This document shows, one piece after another, positions 40,209-49,042 of a stretch of DNA of 64,000 bases. The notes under the pieces are model-generated. The model searched no databases. It worked only from the letters and a program-made list of their open reading frames with translations, and had not been told where the DNA came from. The stretch is from VRUE01 sp040508545 (GTDB lineage Bacteria > Actinomycetota > Thermoleophilia > Solirubrobacterales > 70-9), in the NCBI GenBank assembly GCA_040508545.1, contig JBEVMR010000098.1, positions 3,914 to 67,913 on the forward strand, in the 5' to 3' direction. Positions within the stretch are counted from its first letter, which is position 1, and each line of letters starts with the position of its first letter. A program made the translations under genes and the position numbers.

Positions 40209-41825
40209 TTAGTGCCGGAAATGCCGGTGCTTGGTGAAGACCATCGGGATCGAGGCTGAGTCGCAGGCCTCGATCACCTCGGCGTCGCGTTTCGAGCCGC
40301 CGGGCTGGATCACTGAGTTGGCGCCGGCGTCGATCGCCGCCTGGGGCCCATCGGCGAAGGGGAAGAAGGCGTCTGAGGCGACGGCTGAGCCGGCGAGCAG
40401 GCCGCCGGCGTCCTCGCCGCGGGCGTCGCGGCACTTCTCGACCGCGAGGCGGACCGAGTCGACACGGCTCATCTGGCCGGCGCCGATGCCGAGCGTTGCG
40501 CCGCCCCTGGCGATCACGATCGCGTTGGAGCGGACGTGGCGGACGACCGTCCAGGCGAAGAGCAGATCGTCCCACTGCTCCTGGCTCGGCTCGGTCTTGG
40601 TCACCGTCTCCATCATCTGGCGCGGCTCGGGGTCGCCGTCGCGGTCCTGGATCAGGAGGCCGCCGCGGACCCGCTTGACGTCGCGTTCCGCGGGGTCGGG
40701 CTGGCGGCGCTCCTCGTCGCAGAGGATGCGGATCGCCTCCTTGCGCTGCAGCACCTCCAGCGCGCCGTCCTCGAAGCCGGGCGCGAACAGCACCTCGACG
40801 AAGTTCTCGTGCAGCGCCTCGGCCAGCGCCACGCTGACCGGCCGGTTGAGCGCGATCACGCCGCCGTAGGCGGAGATCGGGTCGCAGGCGAGCGCCTTGA
40901 GATAGGCGTGGAGCGCGTCCTCGCCGACCGCCACCCCGCAGGGGTTGTTGTGCTTGACGATCGTGCAGGCGGGCGGATCGAAGTCTTCGTTCAGCCGCCG
41001 CGCCGAGTCGAGGTCGAGCACGTTGTTGAAGGAGAGCGCCTTGCCGTGCAGCTTCGAGACTCCGGCGAGGACGTGACTGCGCAGGCCAGCCTCGGAGTAG
41101 AGGGCCGCCCGCTGGTGCGGGTTCTCGCCGTAGGCGAGGTCGAGCTCCTTCTCGTAGGAGACCGTCAGGTGTTCGGGGAAGTCCTCGTATGAGGTCGAGA
41201 ACCAGCGGCTGATCGCGGCGTCGTAGCGGGCCGTCTGGGCGAAGGCCTCGTTGGCCAGCCAGTGGCTGGTCGAGGCCGAGACCTCGCCGCCGCTCTCCTC
41301 CAGCTCGGCGCAGACCGCGTCGTAGGACTCCGGTTTGACGACGACGGCGACGCCCTCGTGGTTCTTCGCGGCGGCGCGGATCATCGTCGGCCCGCCGATG
41401 TCGATGTTCTCGACCGCGACGTCGGGGTCGACGTCATGCGCGGCGACGGTCTGCTCGAAGGGATAGAGGTTGACGCAGACCAGGTCGATCGGCTCGATCC
41501 CCTCACGCTCCAGGATTGCCATGTGCTCCGGGTCGCCGCGACGGGCGAGCAGCGCCGCGTGCAGGCGCGGGTGCAGCGTCTTCACGCGGCCGCCGAGGAT
41601 CTCCTCCTGGCCGGTGAACTCGGAGACGTCCGTCACCTCCAGCCCCGCCTCGCGCAGCGCGCTGGCGGTCCCGCCGGTGGAGAGGATCTCGACGCCCTGC
41701 GTTGCGAGCGTCTTGGCGAAGTCGGCGACCCCGGTCTTGTCGGAGACCGAGATCAGCGCCCGGCGCACCCGGATCGCGCCGTTGCTCACGGCTTCGGATC
41801 GGGTGTCGGCGGCGGCCTCACTCAT
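40209..41825 (-). CDS. purH: Bifunctional AICAR formyltransferase / IMP cyclohydrolase
   Basis: 538 aa. It catalyses the last two steps of IMP synthesis. The N-terminal cyclohydrolase has RALISVSDKTGVADFA, STGGTASALREAGLEV and GRVKTLHPRLHAALL; the C-terminal transformylase has KHNNPCGVAVG (catalytic Lys-His), DPISAYGGVIALNRPV, GAGQMSRVDSVRLA and SDAFFPFADGPQAA. It begins 8 nt before the purN stop, so the two are co-translated, and is followed by the DUF3800 gene. Confidence 0.97.
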   Translation of the reverse strand: MSEAAADTRSEAVSNGAIRVRRALISVSDKTGVADFAKTLATQGVEILSTGGTASALREAGLEVTDVSEFTGQEEILGGRVKTLHPRLHAALLARRGDPEHMAILEREGIEPIDLVCVNLYPFEQTVAAHDVDPDVAVENIDIGGPTMIRAAAKNHEGVAVVVKPESYDAVCAELEESGGEVSASTSHWLANEAFAQTARYDAAISRWFSTSYEDFPEHLTVSYEKELDLAYGENPHQRAALYSEAGLRSHVLAGVSKLHGKALSFNNVLDLDSARRLNEDFDPPACTIVKHNNPCGVAVGEDALHAYLKALACDPISAYGGVIALNRPVSVALAEALHENFVEVLFAPGFEDGALEVLQRKEAIRILCDEERRQPDPAERDVKRVRGGLLIQDRDGDPEPRQMMETVTKTEPSQEQWDDLLFAWTVVRHVRSNAIVIARGGATLGIGAGQMSRVDSVRLAVEKCRDARGEDAGGLLAGSAVASDAFFPFADGPQAAIDAGANSVIQPGGSKRDAEVIEACDSASIPMVFTKHRHFRH

Positions 41826-42438
41826 CGGTGACGACGACCCTGGGGTCGTCTGCGTCGATCCTAACTAGGCCCTGCGCGATCATGCGGATCGCCTCCGGGT
41901 AGAGCTCGTGCTCGACCGCGTGGATCGCCTGCTCGAGCCGCCCTCGATCGCGGTCCGCCGGCACGGCGACCTCGCGCTGCACGATCGGCGGGCCGGTGTC
42001 GACTCCCTCGTCGACGAAATGGACCGTGACGCCGGTCGTCTCGACCCCCGCCTCGAGCGCCTGGCCGATCGCGTCGAGCCCGGGGAAGGCGGGCAGCAGC
42101 GCCGGGTGGACGTTGACGATCCGCGCCCGGAAGCGGGCGACGAAGGTGGGGGAGAGCAACTGCATATAGCCGGCGAGGACGACGAGGTCGGCGCTGCGCT
42201 CCTCGATCCACCCAGCCATCGCCACGTCGCGCGCCTCACGGCCGCTGTACTCGTCGCGGGGGAAGACCGCGGTCTCGACATCGACCCGCCGAGCGCGCTC
42301 CAGCGCCCGTGCACCGGGCTTGTCGGATGCGGCCCCAACCACCTCGATCCCCTCGCGCCCGTGCAGCGTGTCGAGGATCGCCTGCAGGTTGGTGCCCGAA
42401 CCCGAGGCGAGCACTACGAGCTTGAACGCTTCGGCCAC
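41818..42438 (-). CDS. purN: Phosphoribosylglycinamide formyltransferase
   Basis: 206 aa. It formylates GAR with 10-formyl-THF. The N-terminal VLASGSGTNLQAILD (phosphate loop), DLVVLAGYMQLLSPTF, NVHPALLPAFPG (catalytic Asn-His), GVTVHFVDEGVDTGPPI (catalytic Asp) are complete. Purines and GlyA-derived one-carbon units link it to glyA. First gene of purN-purH; the divergent nitronate monooxygenase starts 17 nt away. Confidence 0.96.
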   Translation of the reverse strand: MAEAFKLVVLASGSGTNLQAILDTLHGREGIEVVGAASDKPGARALERARRVDVETAVFPRDEYSGREARDVAMAGWIEERSADLVVLAGYMQLLSPTFVARFRARIVNVHPALLPAFPGLDAIGQALEAGVETTGVTVHFVDEGVDTGPPIVQREVAVPADRDRGRLEQAIHAVEHELYPEAIRMIAQGLVRIDADDPRVVVTDE

Positions 42439-42455
42439 CGTGGCATTATCGCCGC

Positions 42456-43415
42456 GTGTCGCTCCTCGACCAGCTCGGCCTCTCCACCCCGATCGTCCAG
42501 GCTGGCATGGGCGGCGCGATCAGCCGCCACGAGCTGGCGGCCGCGGTCAGCGAGGCCGGCGGCTTGGGGACGATCGCGGTGGCCGGCCCGCAGGCGATCC
42601 GGCGGGAGCTGGCTGCCGCGCGAGCGCTGACCGAGCGGCCGATCGCCGTGAACGTGCTGCTTCCCTTTGCCCGGAGAAGCTGGTTCGAGGCAGCCGCGGG
42701 GGCCGATGTGATCGTCACCTTCTGGGGCGCGCCGAAGCGCCGCGCCGGCGGCTTCTGGGCCCACCAGTGCGGCTCGGTGGCCGAGGCGCGCTCGGCCTAC
42801 GCCGCAGGTGCCGACGCGGTGATCGTCCAGGGTGTCGAGGCCGGCGGCCACGTGCGCGGGAGCCTGCCGGCCCTGGAGTTGCTCGAGCGCATCAGGGCTG
42901 CCTTGCCCCCCAGCTATCCGCTGCTTCTCGCCGGCGGGATCGCGGAGCGCGCCGACGTTCGCCAGGCGCTCGAGGCGGGGGCGAGCGCCGCCGTCGCCGG
43001 AACGCGCTTCCTGCTCTCGGACGAGAGCCGCGCGCACCCCGAGTACAAGCGGCGCCTGCTGGGGGCGGAGGAGACGATCCTCACCGAGCTCTTCGGCCTC
43101 AGCTGGCCCGCGCCCCACCGGGTGATTCGCAACGCCGCCACCGAGCATCACCTCAGCGGCATCTCCGGCGTCCCGACCCTGAACCGAGCCCTCAACCACC
43201 TGCTCGCCCCCGGCGCCCGCTTCACCCCCGCAGCGCTCCAGCGGCGCTTGATCGTTGCCCAGCGCCCGAGCAGCCGGATGCTGACGCCCCAGGGCCCGAC
43301 CGACGACGGCCCCGAGACCTTGCTCGACGCCGGCCCTCTATATGCGGGCCAAACGGTCGCCCGTATCGGCGATCTCCGCCCTGCAGCAGAGATCGTCAGC
43401 GACCTGACGCCTTAG
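42456..43415 (+). CDS. Nitronate monooxygenase (2-nitropropane dioxygenase-like)
   Basis: 319 aa TIM-barrel FMN enzyme. IVQAGMGGAISRHELAAAVSEAGGLGTI (cited by ends IVQAGMGG and GGLGTI), DAVIVQGVEAGGHVRG (with the active-site His) and PLLLAGGIAERADVRQALEAGASAAVAGTRFL (FMN phosphate site; cited by ends) define the family, which oxidises alkyl nitronates such as propionate-3-nitronate; some members are enoyl reductases. The start is GTG at 42456. Its end overlaps the convergent purF end by 4 nt. A housekeeping detoxification role is likely; it is not a purine gene. Confidence 0.9.
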   Translation: MSLLDQLGLSTPIVQAGMGGAISRHELAAAVSEAGGLGTIAVAGPQAIRRELAAARALTERPIAVNVLLPFARRSWFEAAAGADVIVTFWGAPKRRAGGFWAHQCGSVAEARSAYAAGADAVIVQGVEAGGHVRGSLPALELLERIRAALPPSYPLLLAGGIAERADVRQALEAGASAAVAGTRFLLSDESRAHPEYKRRLLGAEETILTELFGLSWPAPHRVIRNAATEHHLSGISGVPTLNRALNHLLAPGARFTPAALQRRLIVAQRPSSRMLTPQGPTDDGPETLLDAGPLYAGQTVARIGDLRPAAEIVSDLTP

Positions 43416-44857
43416 GAGCTTGCCGGAACCACGGCAATGTCCTCCAAGGCGAATTTGCCGTTCGCGTCTTCCGGGTCACCCAACGGGTAGCGCCCCGTGA
43501 AGCAGGCGTCGCAGTGGTCCTCGGGCGGGGTGCCGATCGCCTCGTAGACCCCCTCCATCGAGAGGTAGGCGAGCGAGTCGGCGCCGAGCTCGTCGGCGAT
43601 CTCCTCGATCGTCCGTTCGTGGGCGATCATCTCCTCGCGGGTCGACATGTCGACTCCGTAGTGACAGGGGTTGCGGATCGGCGGCGCCGAGATCCGCAGG
43701 TGAACCTCCTTGGCGCCGGCGTCGCGCAGCATGCCGACGATCTGCCGCGTCGTGTTGCCGCGCACGATCGAGTCGTCGACGACGACGATCCGCTGCCCGG
43801 CGACGATCTCCGGCAGCGGGTTGAACTTGAGCCGCAGCCCGTGCTTGCGCAGCTCCTGCCCCGGCTGGATGAAGGTGCGGGCGACGTAGCGGTTCTTGAT
43901 CAGGCCGTCGTCGCGCGGCAGCCCCGAGGCACGCGAGAACCCGGCGGCCGCCGGGTTGCCGGAGTCCGGCACCGAGATCACCAGGTCGGCATCGGCCGGC
44001 GCCTCGCGACAGAGGATTTCGCCCATCCGCCCGCGCACCTGCTGCAGCACCTTGCCCTCGAGGCGGCTGTCGGGGCGGGAGAAGTAGATGTGCTCGAAGA
44101 CGCAGTGCGCCGGCCGGCCGGCCTTGACCACCTGGCGCGTCTCCAGGCCACGCTCGGTCAGCGAGACCATCTCGCCCGGGTGCACTTCGCGCAGCAGCTC
44201 GGCGCCGACGATGTCGAAGGCGCAGCTCTCCGAGGCGACGACGAAGCGATCGCCGAGGCGGCCCAGCGAGAGCGGTCGCACGCCGTGTGGGTCGCGGAAG
44301 GCGACGATCGCGTGCTTGGTCATCGCCACGGTCGAGTAGGCGCCCTCGAGGCGCGGCATCACCTCGGCGACCGCGTCCTCGACGAACTTGCCGTCGTTGG
44401 AGGAGATCAACGCGGCGATGATCTCCGAGTCCGAGGTGCCGCGGAAGGCGATCCCGGCCTCCTTCAGCTCGCCCCAAAGCTCGACCGCGTTGGTCAGGTT
44501 GCCGTTGTGGGCGAGCGCCAGCTCGCGACCGTCGTCGCGCCAGACCGGCTGCGCGTTCTCCCAGGAGCCGCCGCCGGTGGTCGAGTAGCGCACGTGGCCG
44601 ATCGCCATGTCGCCCTCCAGCGCCCGCAGCTTCTCCTCGTCGAAGACCTGGGAGACGAGGCCCGAATCCCGCATCGTGGTGATGTGACCGCCCTCGCAGG
44701 TGGCGATCCCGGCCGACTCCTGGCCGCGGTGCTGCAGCGCGTAGAGACCGAAGTAAGCGAGGCGAGCGACGTCATGGCCAGGCGCGTATACGCCGAACAC
44801 CCCGCATTCCTCGCGCGGGCCATCGCGGTCTATCGGCTGCCCCTGGGGCGGAGTCAA
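43412..44857 (-). CDS. purF: Amidophosphoribosyltransferase
   Basis: 481 aa. It commits PRPP and glutamine to phosphoribosylamine. A short propeptide precedes Cys18 of EECGVFGVY, the Ntn glutaminase nucleophile. ALQHRGQESAGIA, IGHVRYSTTGG and LAHNGNLTNAVEL are the glutaminase motifs; the PRTase motif IVVVDDSIVRGNTTRQIV binds PRPP. B. subtilis-type enzymes of this length are Fe-S, AMP/GMP-inhibited. A lone minus-strand gene; upstream lies the TetR-MFS pair. Confidence 0.96.
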   Translation of the reverse strand: MTPPQGQPIDRDGPREECGVFGVYAPGHDVARLAYFGLYALQHRGQESAGIATCEGGHITTMRDSGLVSQVFDEEKLRALEGDMAIGHVRYSTTGGGSWENAQPVWRDDGRELALAHNGNLTNAVELWGELKEAGIAFRGTSDSEIIAALISSNDGKFVEDAVAEVMPRLEGAYSTVAMTKHAIVAFRDPHGVRPLSLGRLGDRFVVASESCAFDIVGAELLREVHPGEMVSLTERGLETRQVVKAGRPAHCVFEHIYFSRPDSRLEGKVLQQVRGRMGEILCREAPADADLVISVPDSGNPAAAGFSRASGLPRDDGLIKNRYVARTFIQPGQELRKHGLRLKFNPLPEIVAGQRIVVVDDSIVRGNTTRQIVGMLRDAGAKEVHLRISAPPIRNPCHYGVDMSTREEMIAHERTIEEIADELGADSLAYLSMEGVYEAIGTPPEDHCDACFTGRYPLGDPEDANGKFALEDIAVVPASS

Positions 44858-45002
44858 AGCGCGTGTTCCTCGCGTTGGAAAAAGGACGTGACGCGCAGGC
44901 AGACTGCCTACCCGGGGAGGGTAGCAACGAGGCCGGATCAGGCCTTATGCGGACGCGAGGCCCGAGGCGGACGTGCTGCCACTTGAGCGTCCATATGGGT
45001 GC

Positions 45003-45632
45003 CTAAGTGACGGCACGTCCGGCGAGCAAGGAGTTGAGGGCCTGGTGGAGTCCCGCTACGGCTGAGTCGAGCGGAGCCTGATCGCCCGCGGCGCGGGCGC
45101 GGATCAGGGCGCCCTCGATCGTCGAGACGACCAGGCCGGCGAAGGCCTCGGCCTCTTTTGCCGGCACGCCTTCGTCGCGTAGCGCCGCTGCGATCGGTGC
45201 TTCCCAGCTCGCGAAGGCGGCGGTTGCCGCGGCGGCGAGGGCCGGGTCCTCGGGGCGGGCGAGGGCCGCGGCGGCGACGGGACAGCCGAGCCGCTCGGGC
45301 TTGTCCTTGACCCGGCGGCGGAACATCTCGCCGAACATCGTCAGCGTCTCGCCGAGGCCGCGCTCTTCCAGCGAGCGCTCGATCGCGGCGCGGATCTCTC
45401 GCCCCTCCGCCTCGGCGGCCTCGATCGCCAGCTGGCTCTTGCCGCCGGGGAAGTGGTGGTAGATCGAGCCGCGCGGGGCGTCGCCCACCTCGGCGACGTC
45501 GCGCAGCTCCATCCCCGCGTAGCCCTTCTCGGCGAGCAGCCGCCGCGCCCCTGCGATCAGGCGCTCGCGCCCGTCGCGGCGCTTCGGTTCGATCGCTTTC
45601 GCATCCGCAAGTCGCGTTATGCCCACGGACAT
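45003..45632 (-). CDS. TetR-family regulator of the adjacent MFS exporter
   Basis: 209 aa from the ATG at 45632 (MSVGITRL); a longer frame reaches into the divergent gene and is rejected. The N-terminal HTH (RERLIAGARRLLAEKGYAGMELRDVAE, PRGSIYHHFPGGKSQL; cited as segments) is typical of AcrR/QacR-like repressors; the C-terminal domain is of the TetR_C type found in LmrA/YxaF-like regulators (GLVVSTIEGALIRARA). It is divergent from the exporter with two inverted operators between, so it very probably represses the exporter and itself until a drug-like ligand binds. Confidence 0.92.
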   Translation of the reverse strand: MSVGITRLADAKAIEPKRRDGRERLIAGARRLLAEKGYAGMELRDVAEVGDAPRGSIYHHFPGGKSQLAIEAAEAEGREIRAAIERSLEERGLGETLTMFGEMFRRRVKDKPERLGCPVAAAALARPEDPALAAAATAAFASWEAPIAAALRDEGVPAKEAEAFAGLVVSTIEGALIRARAAGDQAPLDSAVAGLHQALNSLLAGRAVT

Positions 45633-45670
45633 AGTATAGTCGCGCCGAACGATGTATGACCGTGGACATA
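45618..45670. promoter_or_regulatory. Two inverted TetR operators in the regulator-exporter gap
   Basis: TATGCCCACGGACATA (45618-45633) and TATGACCGTGGACATA (45655-45670) are near-identical 16-mers in opposite orientation, each itself nearly palindromic (consensus TATGNCCACGGNCATA). The first covers the TetR start codon and the second begins 3 nt after the MFS start codon, 37 nt apart start to start. This is strong evidence for dual repression. Confidence 0.8.
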
Positions 45671-47100
45671 GAGCGAGCGTCGCGATCGCTTGTGCCGGCG
45701 CCTTTGTCGCCTTCCTCGACACGACGATCGTCAACATCGCCTTCCCCGACATCTCGGCCTCCTTCGCCGGCTCGGGGCGCGACGCGCTCTCCTGGGTGCT
45801 CGACGGCTACTTCGTCGTGATCGCCGCCTTGCTGGTCCCGGCCGGCGGCCTCGCCGACCGCTTCGGCCACAAGCGGATCTTCCTCGTCGGGGTTGGGGCC
45901 TTCACCGCCGCCAGCCTGCTCTGCGCGGTCGCGCCCAGCCTCGAGCTGTTGATCTCCTTCCGCGTCCTGCAGGGGGTCGGCGCGGCGCTGATCGCGCCTG
46001 CTTCGCTGGCGATCGTGCTCGACGCCTACCCGGTCGAGAAGCGCGCGACCGGCGTCGGCATCTGGGGCGCTGCGGCGGCGGCCGCCGCCGCAACCGGCCC
46101 GACCCTTGGCGGGGCGCTGGTCGAGCTCTCCGACTGGCGCCTCGTCTTCCTCGTCAACCTGCCGCTCGGCGCGGCGATCGTCTGGGCCGGCAGCCGCCAC
46201 CTCGCCGAGCGGCCGATCCGCGACCACCGCCTGCCCGACCTGCCCGGCGCCCTGATGCTCGCCCTCGCCCTGGCCCTGATCACGCTCGGCATCGTCGAGG
46301 GCAACGACTGGGGCTGGACCGCTTCCGCAACCCTTGGCTCATTCGCCGCCGGCACTGTCTTGCTCGCCGCGATGATCGCCCGCAGCCGCACCCACCCGCG
46401 CCCGATCGTCGAACCGGACCTCTTTGCCCACCGCTCCTTCCGCGTCGGCAACCTCGGCACGCTGCTCTTCTCCGCCGCCTTCTTCTCGATCGTGCTCGGC
46501 AACGTCGTCTTCCTCACCTCGATCTGGGGCTACACCGTGCTCCAGGCGGGCCTCGCGACCCTGCCGGGCCCCGCCTGGACGACGATCGTCTCCGGCCCCG
46601 CCGGCAAGCTCGCCGACCGCTTCGGCCAGCGCGCCGTCGTCGTCCCCGGCGCGCTGATCTTCGCCGCCGGGGTGATGGTTCTGCGCTCGGCCGGCGCCGA
46701 GCCCGACTGGCTCGGCCTCTGGCTGCCGGGAGCGACCCTGACCGGAATCGGCATCGGCCTCGCCTTCCCGACCCTCGGCTCGGCCGCCGTGCGCGACGTC
46801 GACGTCGACCGCTTCGCCACGGCCAGCGCCGTCAACGCCGCCTTTCGTCAGATCGGCGCCGTGCTCGGCACCGCGATCCTCGTCGCCATCGTCGGCGACC
46901 CCGCCACCCTCGCCGACGCCCTCGCGGTCTCCGACAGCGCCTACCTCTTCGCCGCGATCGCGGCGCTGCTCTCGGGCGCCGTCACCCTGCTGCTGCGGCC
47001 GGCGCCGAGTCCCGCCGGGTCAGGCTCTCGCCGCTCTCCGGATCGAAGAGATGCAGCTTCGACGTATCCGCCCATAGCTGAGCCCGCTCGCGACGCTTGA
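45652..47100 (+). CDS. MFS drug exporter (DHA2 family, 14 TM)
   Basis: 482 aa, with about 14 hydrophobic helices. FVAFLDTTIVNIAFPDI and YFVVIAALLVPAGGLADRFGHKRIF (motif A), QGVGAALIAPASLAIV and TGVGIWGAAAAAAAATGPTLGG (motif C-like) are characteristic of EmrB/QacA-type proton-drug antiporters. The start ATG lies at the edge of a TetR operator. The C-terminal ~40 residues (SPDRRDAASTYPP) are antisense to the end of the convergent ABC ATPase gene (119-nt overlap). It is an inner-membrane exporter; the substrate is unknown. Confidence 0.93.
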   Translation: MYDRGHRASVAIACAGAFVAFLDTTIVNIAFPDISASFAGSGRDALSWVLDGYFVVIAALLVPAGGLADRFGHKRIFLVGVGAFTAASLLCAVAPSLELLISFRVLQGVGAALIAPASLAIVLDAYPVEKRATGVGIWGAAAAAAAATGPTLGGALVELSDWRLVFLVNLPLGAAIVWAGSRHLAERPIRDHRLPDLPGALMLALALALITLGIVEGNDWGWTASATLGSFAAGTVLLAAMIARSRTHPRPIVEPDLFAHRSFRVGNLGTLLFSAAFFSIVLGNVVFLTSIWGYTVLQAGLATLPGPAWTTIVSGPAGKLADRFGQRAVVVPGALIFAAGVMVLRSAGAEPDWLGLWLPGATLTGIGIGLAFPTLGSAAVRDVDVDRFATASAVNAAFRQIGAVLGTAILVAIVGDPATLADALAVSDSAYLFAAIAALLSGAVTLLLRPAPSPAGSGSRRSPDRRDAASTYPPIAEPARDA

Positions 47101-48187
47101 TCTTGCTCGCCGGGTCGAGGCGGGCGACGATCTGCTCCTCGCCCTCGCGCAGGCTGGCCGCGCCGGTTTCGCCGATGCTCTCCTCCGCCAGGTCGGCGAG
47201 CTGGTCGGACTCGACCCCTTCGGACTCGACGTGGAAGTAGGCGTAGAGGTCCGATCCGAGCGACTCGACTAGGTCGATCTCGGCCTCGACCGTAACCCCG
47301 CGCCCGCGCTTCAGCTCGTCGTCGATCATCGCAGCGTCCTCGAAGCTCTCTGGCCGCAGCCCGGCGACGACCTTGCCGTCGCTACGCCCGCGCGCCTCCT
47401 CCGGCAGCTCGGCCTCGCCGATCGGCAATACCACCTTGCCAGAATCTATCTCTGCCGGCATGAAGTTCATCGCCGGCGAGCCGATGAAGCCGGCGACGAA
47501 GAGGTTCACCGGGTCGTCGTAGAGCTCGGCCGGCGGGCCGACCTGCTGCAGGAGCCCGGCCCGCATCACCGCGACCCGGTCGCCGAGCGTCATCGCCTCG
47601 ACCTGGTCGTGGGTGACGTAGACGGTCGTCGTCTCCAGGCGTGACTGCAGTTTCGCCACCTCGGTCCGCATCTGCACGCGCAGCTTCGCGTCGAGGTTGG
47701 AGAGCGGCTCGTCCATCAGGAAGGCCTTCGGGTCGCGCACGATCGCCCGCCCCATCGCCACCCGCTGGCGCTGCCCGCCGGAGAGGTTGGCGGGGCGGCG
47801 GTCGAGGTGCTGGGTCAGGTCGAGCGTCTCCGCCGCCTCCTCGACCTGGCGGTTGATCTCGCCCTTCTCGGTGCCCGCCAGCTTCAGCGCGAAGCCCATG
47901 TTCTCGCGTACGGTCATGTGCGGGTATAGGGCGTAGTTCTGGAAGACCATCGCGACGTCGCGGTCCTTGGGGGCGCGGTCGTTGACGACCTCGCCGCCGA
48001 TCTTCACCTCCCCGCTGGAGATGTCCTCGAGCCCGGCGATCATCCGCAGCGCCGTTGACTTGCCGCAGCCCGAGGGCCCGACGAGGATCATGAACTCACC
48101 GTCGCCGATCTCGAGGTTCATCTCCTTGACGGCTTCGAAGCCGTCGCCGAAGACCTTGGTTACTCGATCGAGGGTTATCTCTGACAT
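46982..48187 (-). CDS. sugC: Sugar ABC transporter ATP-binding protein (SugC/MsmK/UgpC-like)
   Basis: 401 aa from the ATG at 48187 after the operon spacing; a frame extending to 49012 is a shadow of the permease. Walker A GPSGCGKST, FQNYALYPHMTV, LSGGQRQRVAMGRAIV, Walker B FLMDEPLSNLDAKLR and VYVTHDQVEAMTLGDRV are complete; residues ~240-390 form the OB-like regulatory domain (GLRPESFEDA, DLVESLGSDLYAYF). The last ~120 nt overlap the convergent MFS gene. In LpqY-SugABC systems this ATPase energises trehalose uptake; the exact sugar is inferred. Confidence 0.92.
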   Translation of the reverse strand: MSEITLDRVTKVFGDGFEAVKEMNLEIGDGEFMILVGPSGCGKSTALRMIAGLEDISSGEVKIGGEVVNDRAPKDRDVAMVFQNYALYPHMTVRENMGFALKLAGTEKGEINRQVEEAAETLDLTQHLDRRPANLSGGQRQRVAMGRAIVRDPKAFLMDEPLSNLDAKLRVQMRTEVAKLQSRLETTTVYVTHDQVEAMTLGDRVAVMRAGLLQQVGPPAELYDDPVNLFVAGFIGSPAMNFMPAEIDSGKVVLPIGEAELPEEARGRSDGKVVAGLRPESFEDAAMIDDELKRGRGVTVEAEIDLVESLGSDLYAYFHVESEGVESDQLADLAEESIGETGAASLREGEEQIVARLDPASKIKRRERAQLWADTSKLHLFDPESGESLTRRDSAPAAAAG

Positions 48188-48198
48188 CAGGTGGCTCC

Positions 48199-49041
48199 TT
48201 ATCCCTTCACGGCCCCGGCGGTGAGGCCGGAGACGATTCGGCGCTGGAATAACAGGACGAAGACGATGATCGGCACGGTTACGACGACCGCCGCCGCGGC
48301 GATGCTGCCGGTCGGCTGGGTGAAGGACGACTCGCCGGTGAAGAACGCCAGCGCGGCCGGCACCGTGCGCGACGCGTCCGAGGAGGTCAGCGAGATCGCG
48401 AAGAGGAAGTCGTTCCAGGCGAAGATGAAGACGAGGATCGCCGCCGTGAACATGCCGGGCGCAGCCAGCGGCACGATCACCTTGGTGAAGGCCTGAAACG
48501 GGGTCGCCCCGTCGACCTGGGCCGCCTGCTCGAGCTCCCAGGGGATCTCGCGGAAGAAGGCGACGAGGACGTAGATCGCCAGCGGCAGCGAGAAGGTCAG
48601 GTAGGGGATGATCAGGCCCGGATAGGTGTCGTAGAGCCCGATCGCCCGCCACATGTCGAACAGCGGCCCGACCGTGGAGATCGGCGGGAACATCGCAATC
48701 GCCAGCGCCCCGGCGAGGATCACTCGCTTGCCCGGGAATTCGAGCCGGGCGATCGCGTAGGCGGCGAAGGAGGCGAAGGTGATCGCGATCACCGTCGTGC
48801 TCAGCGCGATCAGGATCGAGTTGATCAGCGGCTTGATGAACGGGCTGTCGTCGATGCCCCCTTCGAACAGGCTCTTGTAGTTGTCGAAGGAGATCTCGCT
48901 GGGCAGGAAGTGCCCGTCGGTGACCGCGTCGGTCGGCTTCAGCGAGATCGAGATCAGCCAGACGACGGGGACCAGGGCGACCACGATCACCGCCAGGATG
49001 GCGATGCTCCACAGTGCGTAATCGCGGCTTCCACGTTCCAT
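48199..49041 (-). CDS. sugB: Sugar ABC transporter permease, MalG/SugB-like
   Basis: 280 aa, six hydrophobic helices including ILAVIVVALVPVVWLISISL and ALAIAMFPPISTVGPLF. The EAA loop (EIPWELEQAAQVDGATPFQAFTKVIVPLAAPG, cited by ends EIPWELEQAA and VIVPLAAPG) contacts the ATPase. It follows the other permease by 1 nt and precedes the ATPase gene by 11 nt, the classical binding protein-permease-permease-ATPase order. Confidence 0.92.
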   Translation of the reverse strand: MERGSRDYALWSIAILAVIVVALVPVVWLISISLKPTDAVTDGHFLPSEISFDNYKSLFEGGIDDSPFIKPLINSILIALSTTVIAITFASFAAYAIARLEFPGKRVILAGALAIAMFPPISTVGPLFDMWRAIGLYDTYPGLIIPYLTFSLPLAIYVLVAFFREIPWELEQAAQVDGATPFQAFTKVIVPLAAPGMFTAAILVFIFAWNDFLFAISLTSSDASRTVPAALAFFTGESSFTQPTGSIAAAAVVVTVPIIVFVLLFQRRIVSGLTAGAVKG

Positions 49042-49042
49042 C

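Noticed and set aside
46982..49012. 676-codon version of the ATPase gene
   Set aside because: Its N-terminal half is an alternative-frame reading of the permease gene; the true start is the ATG at 48187.
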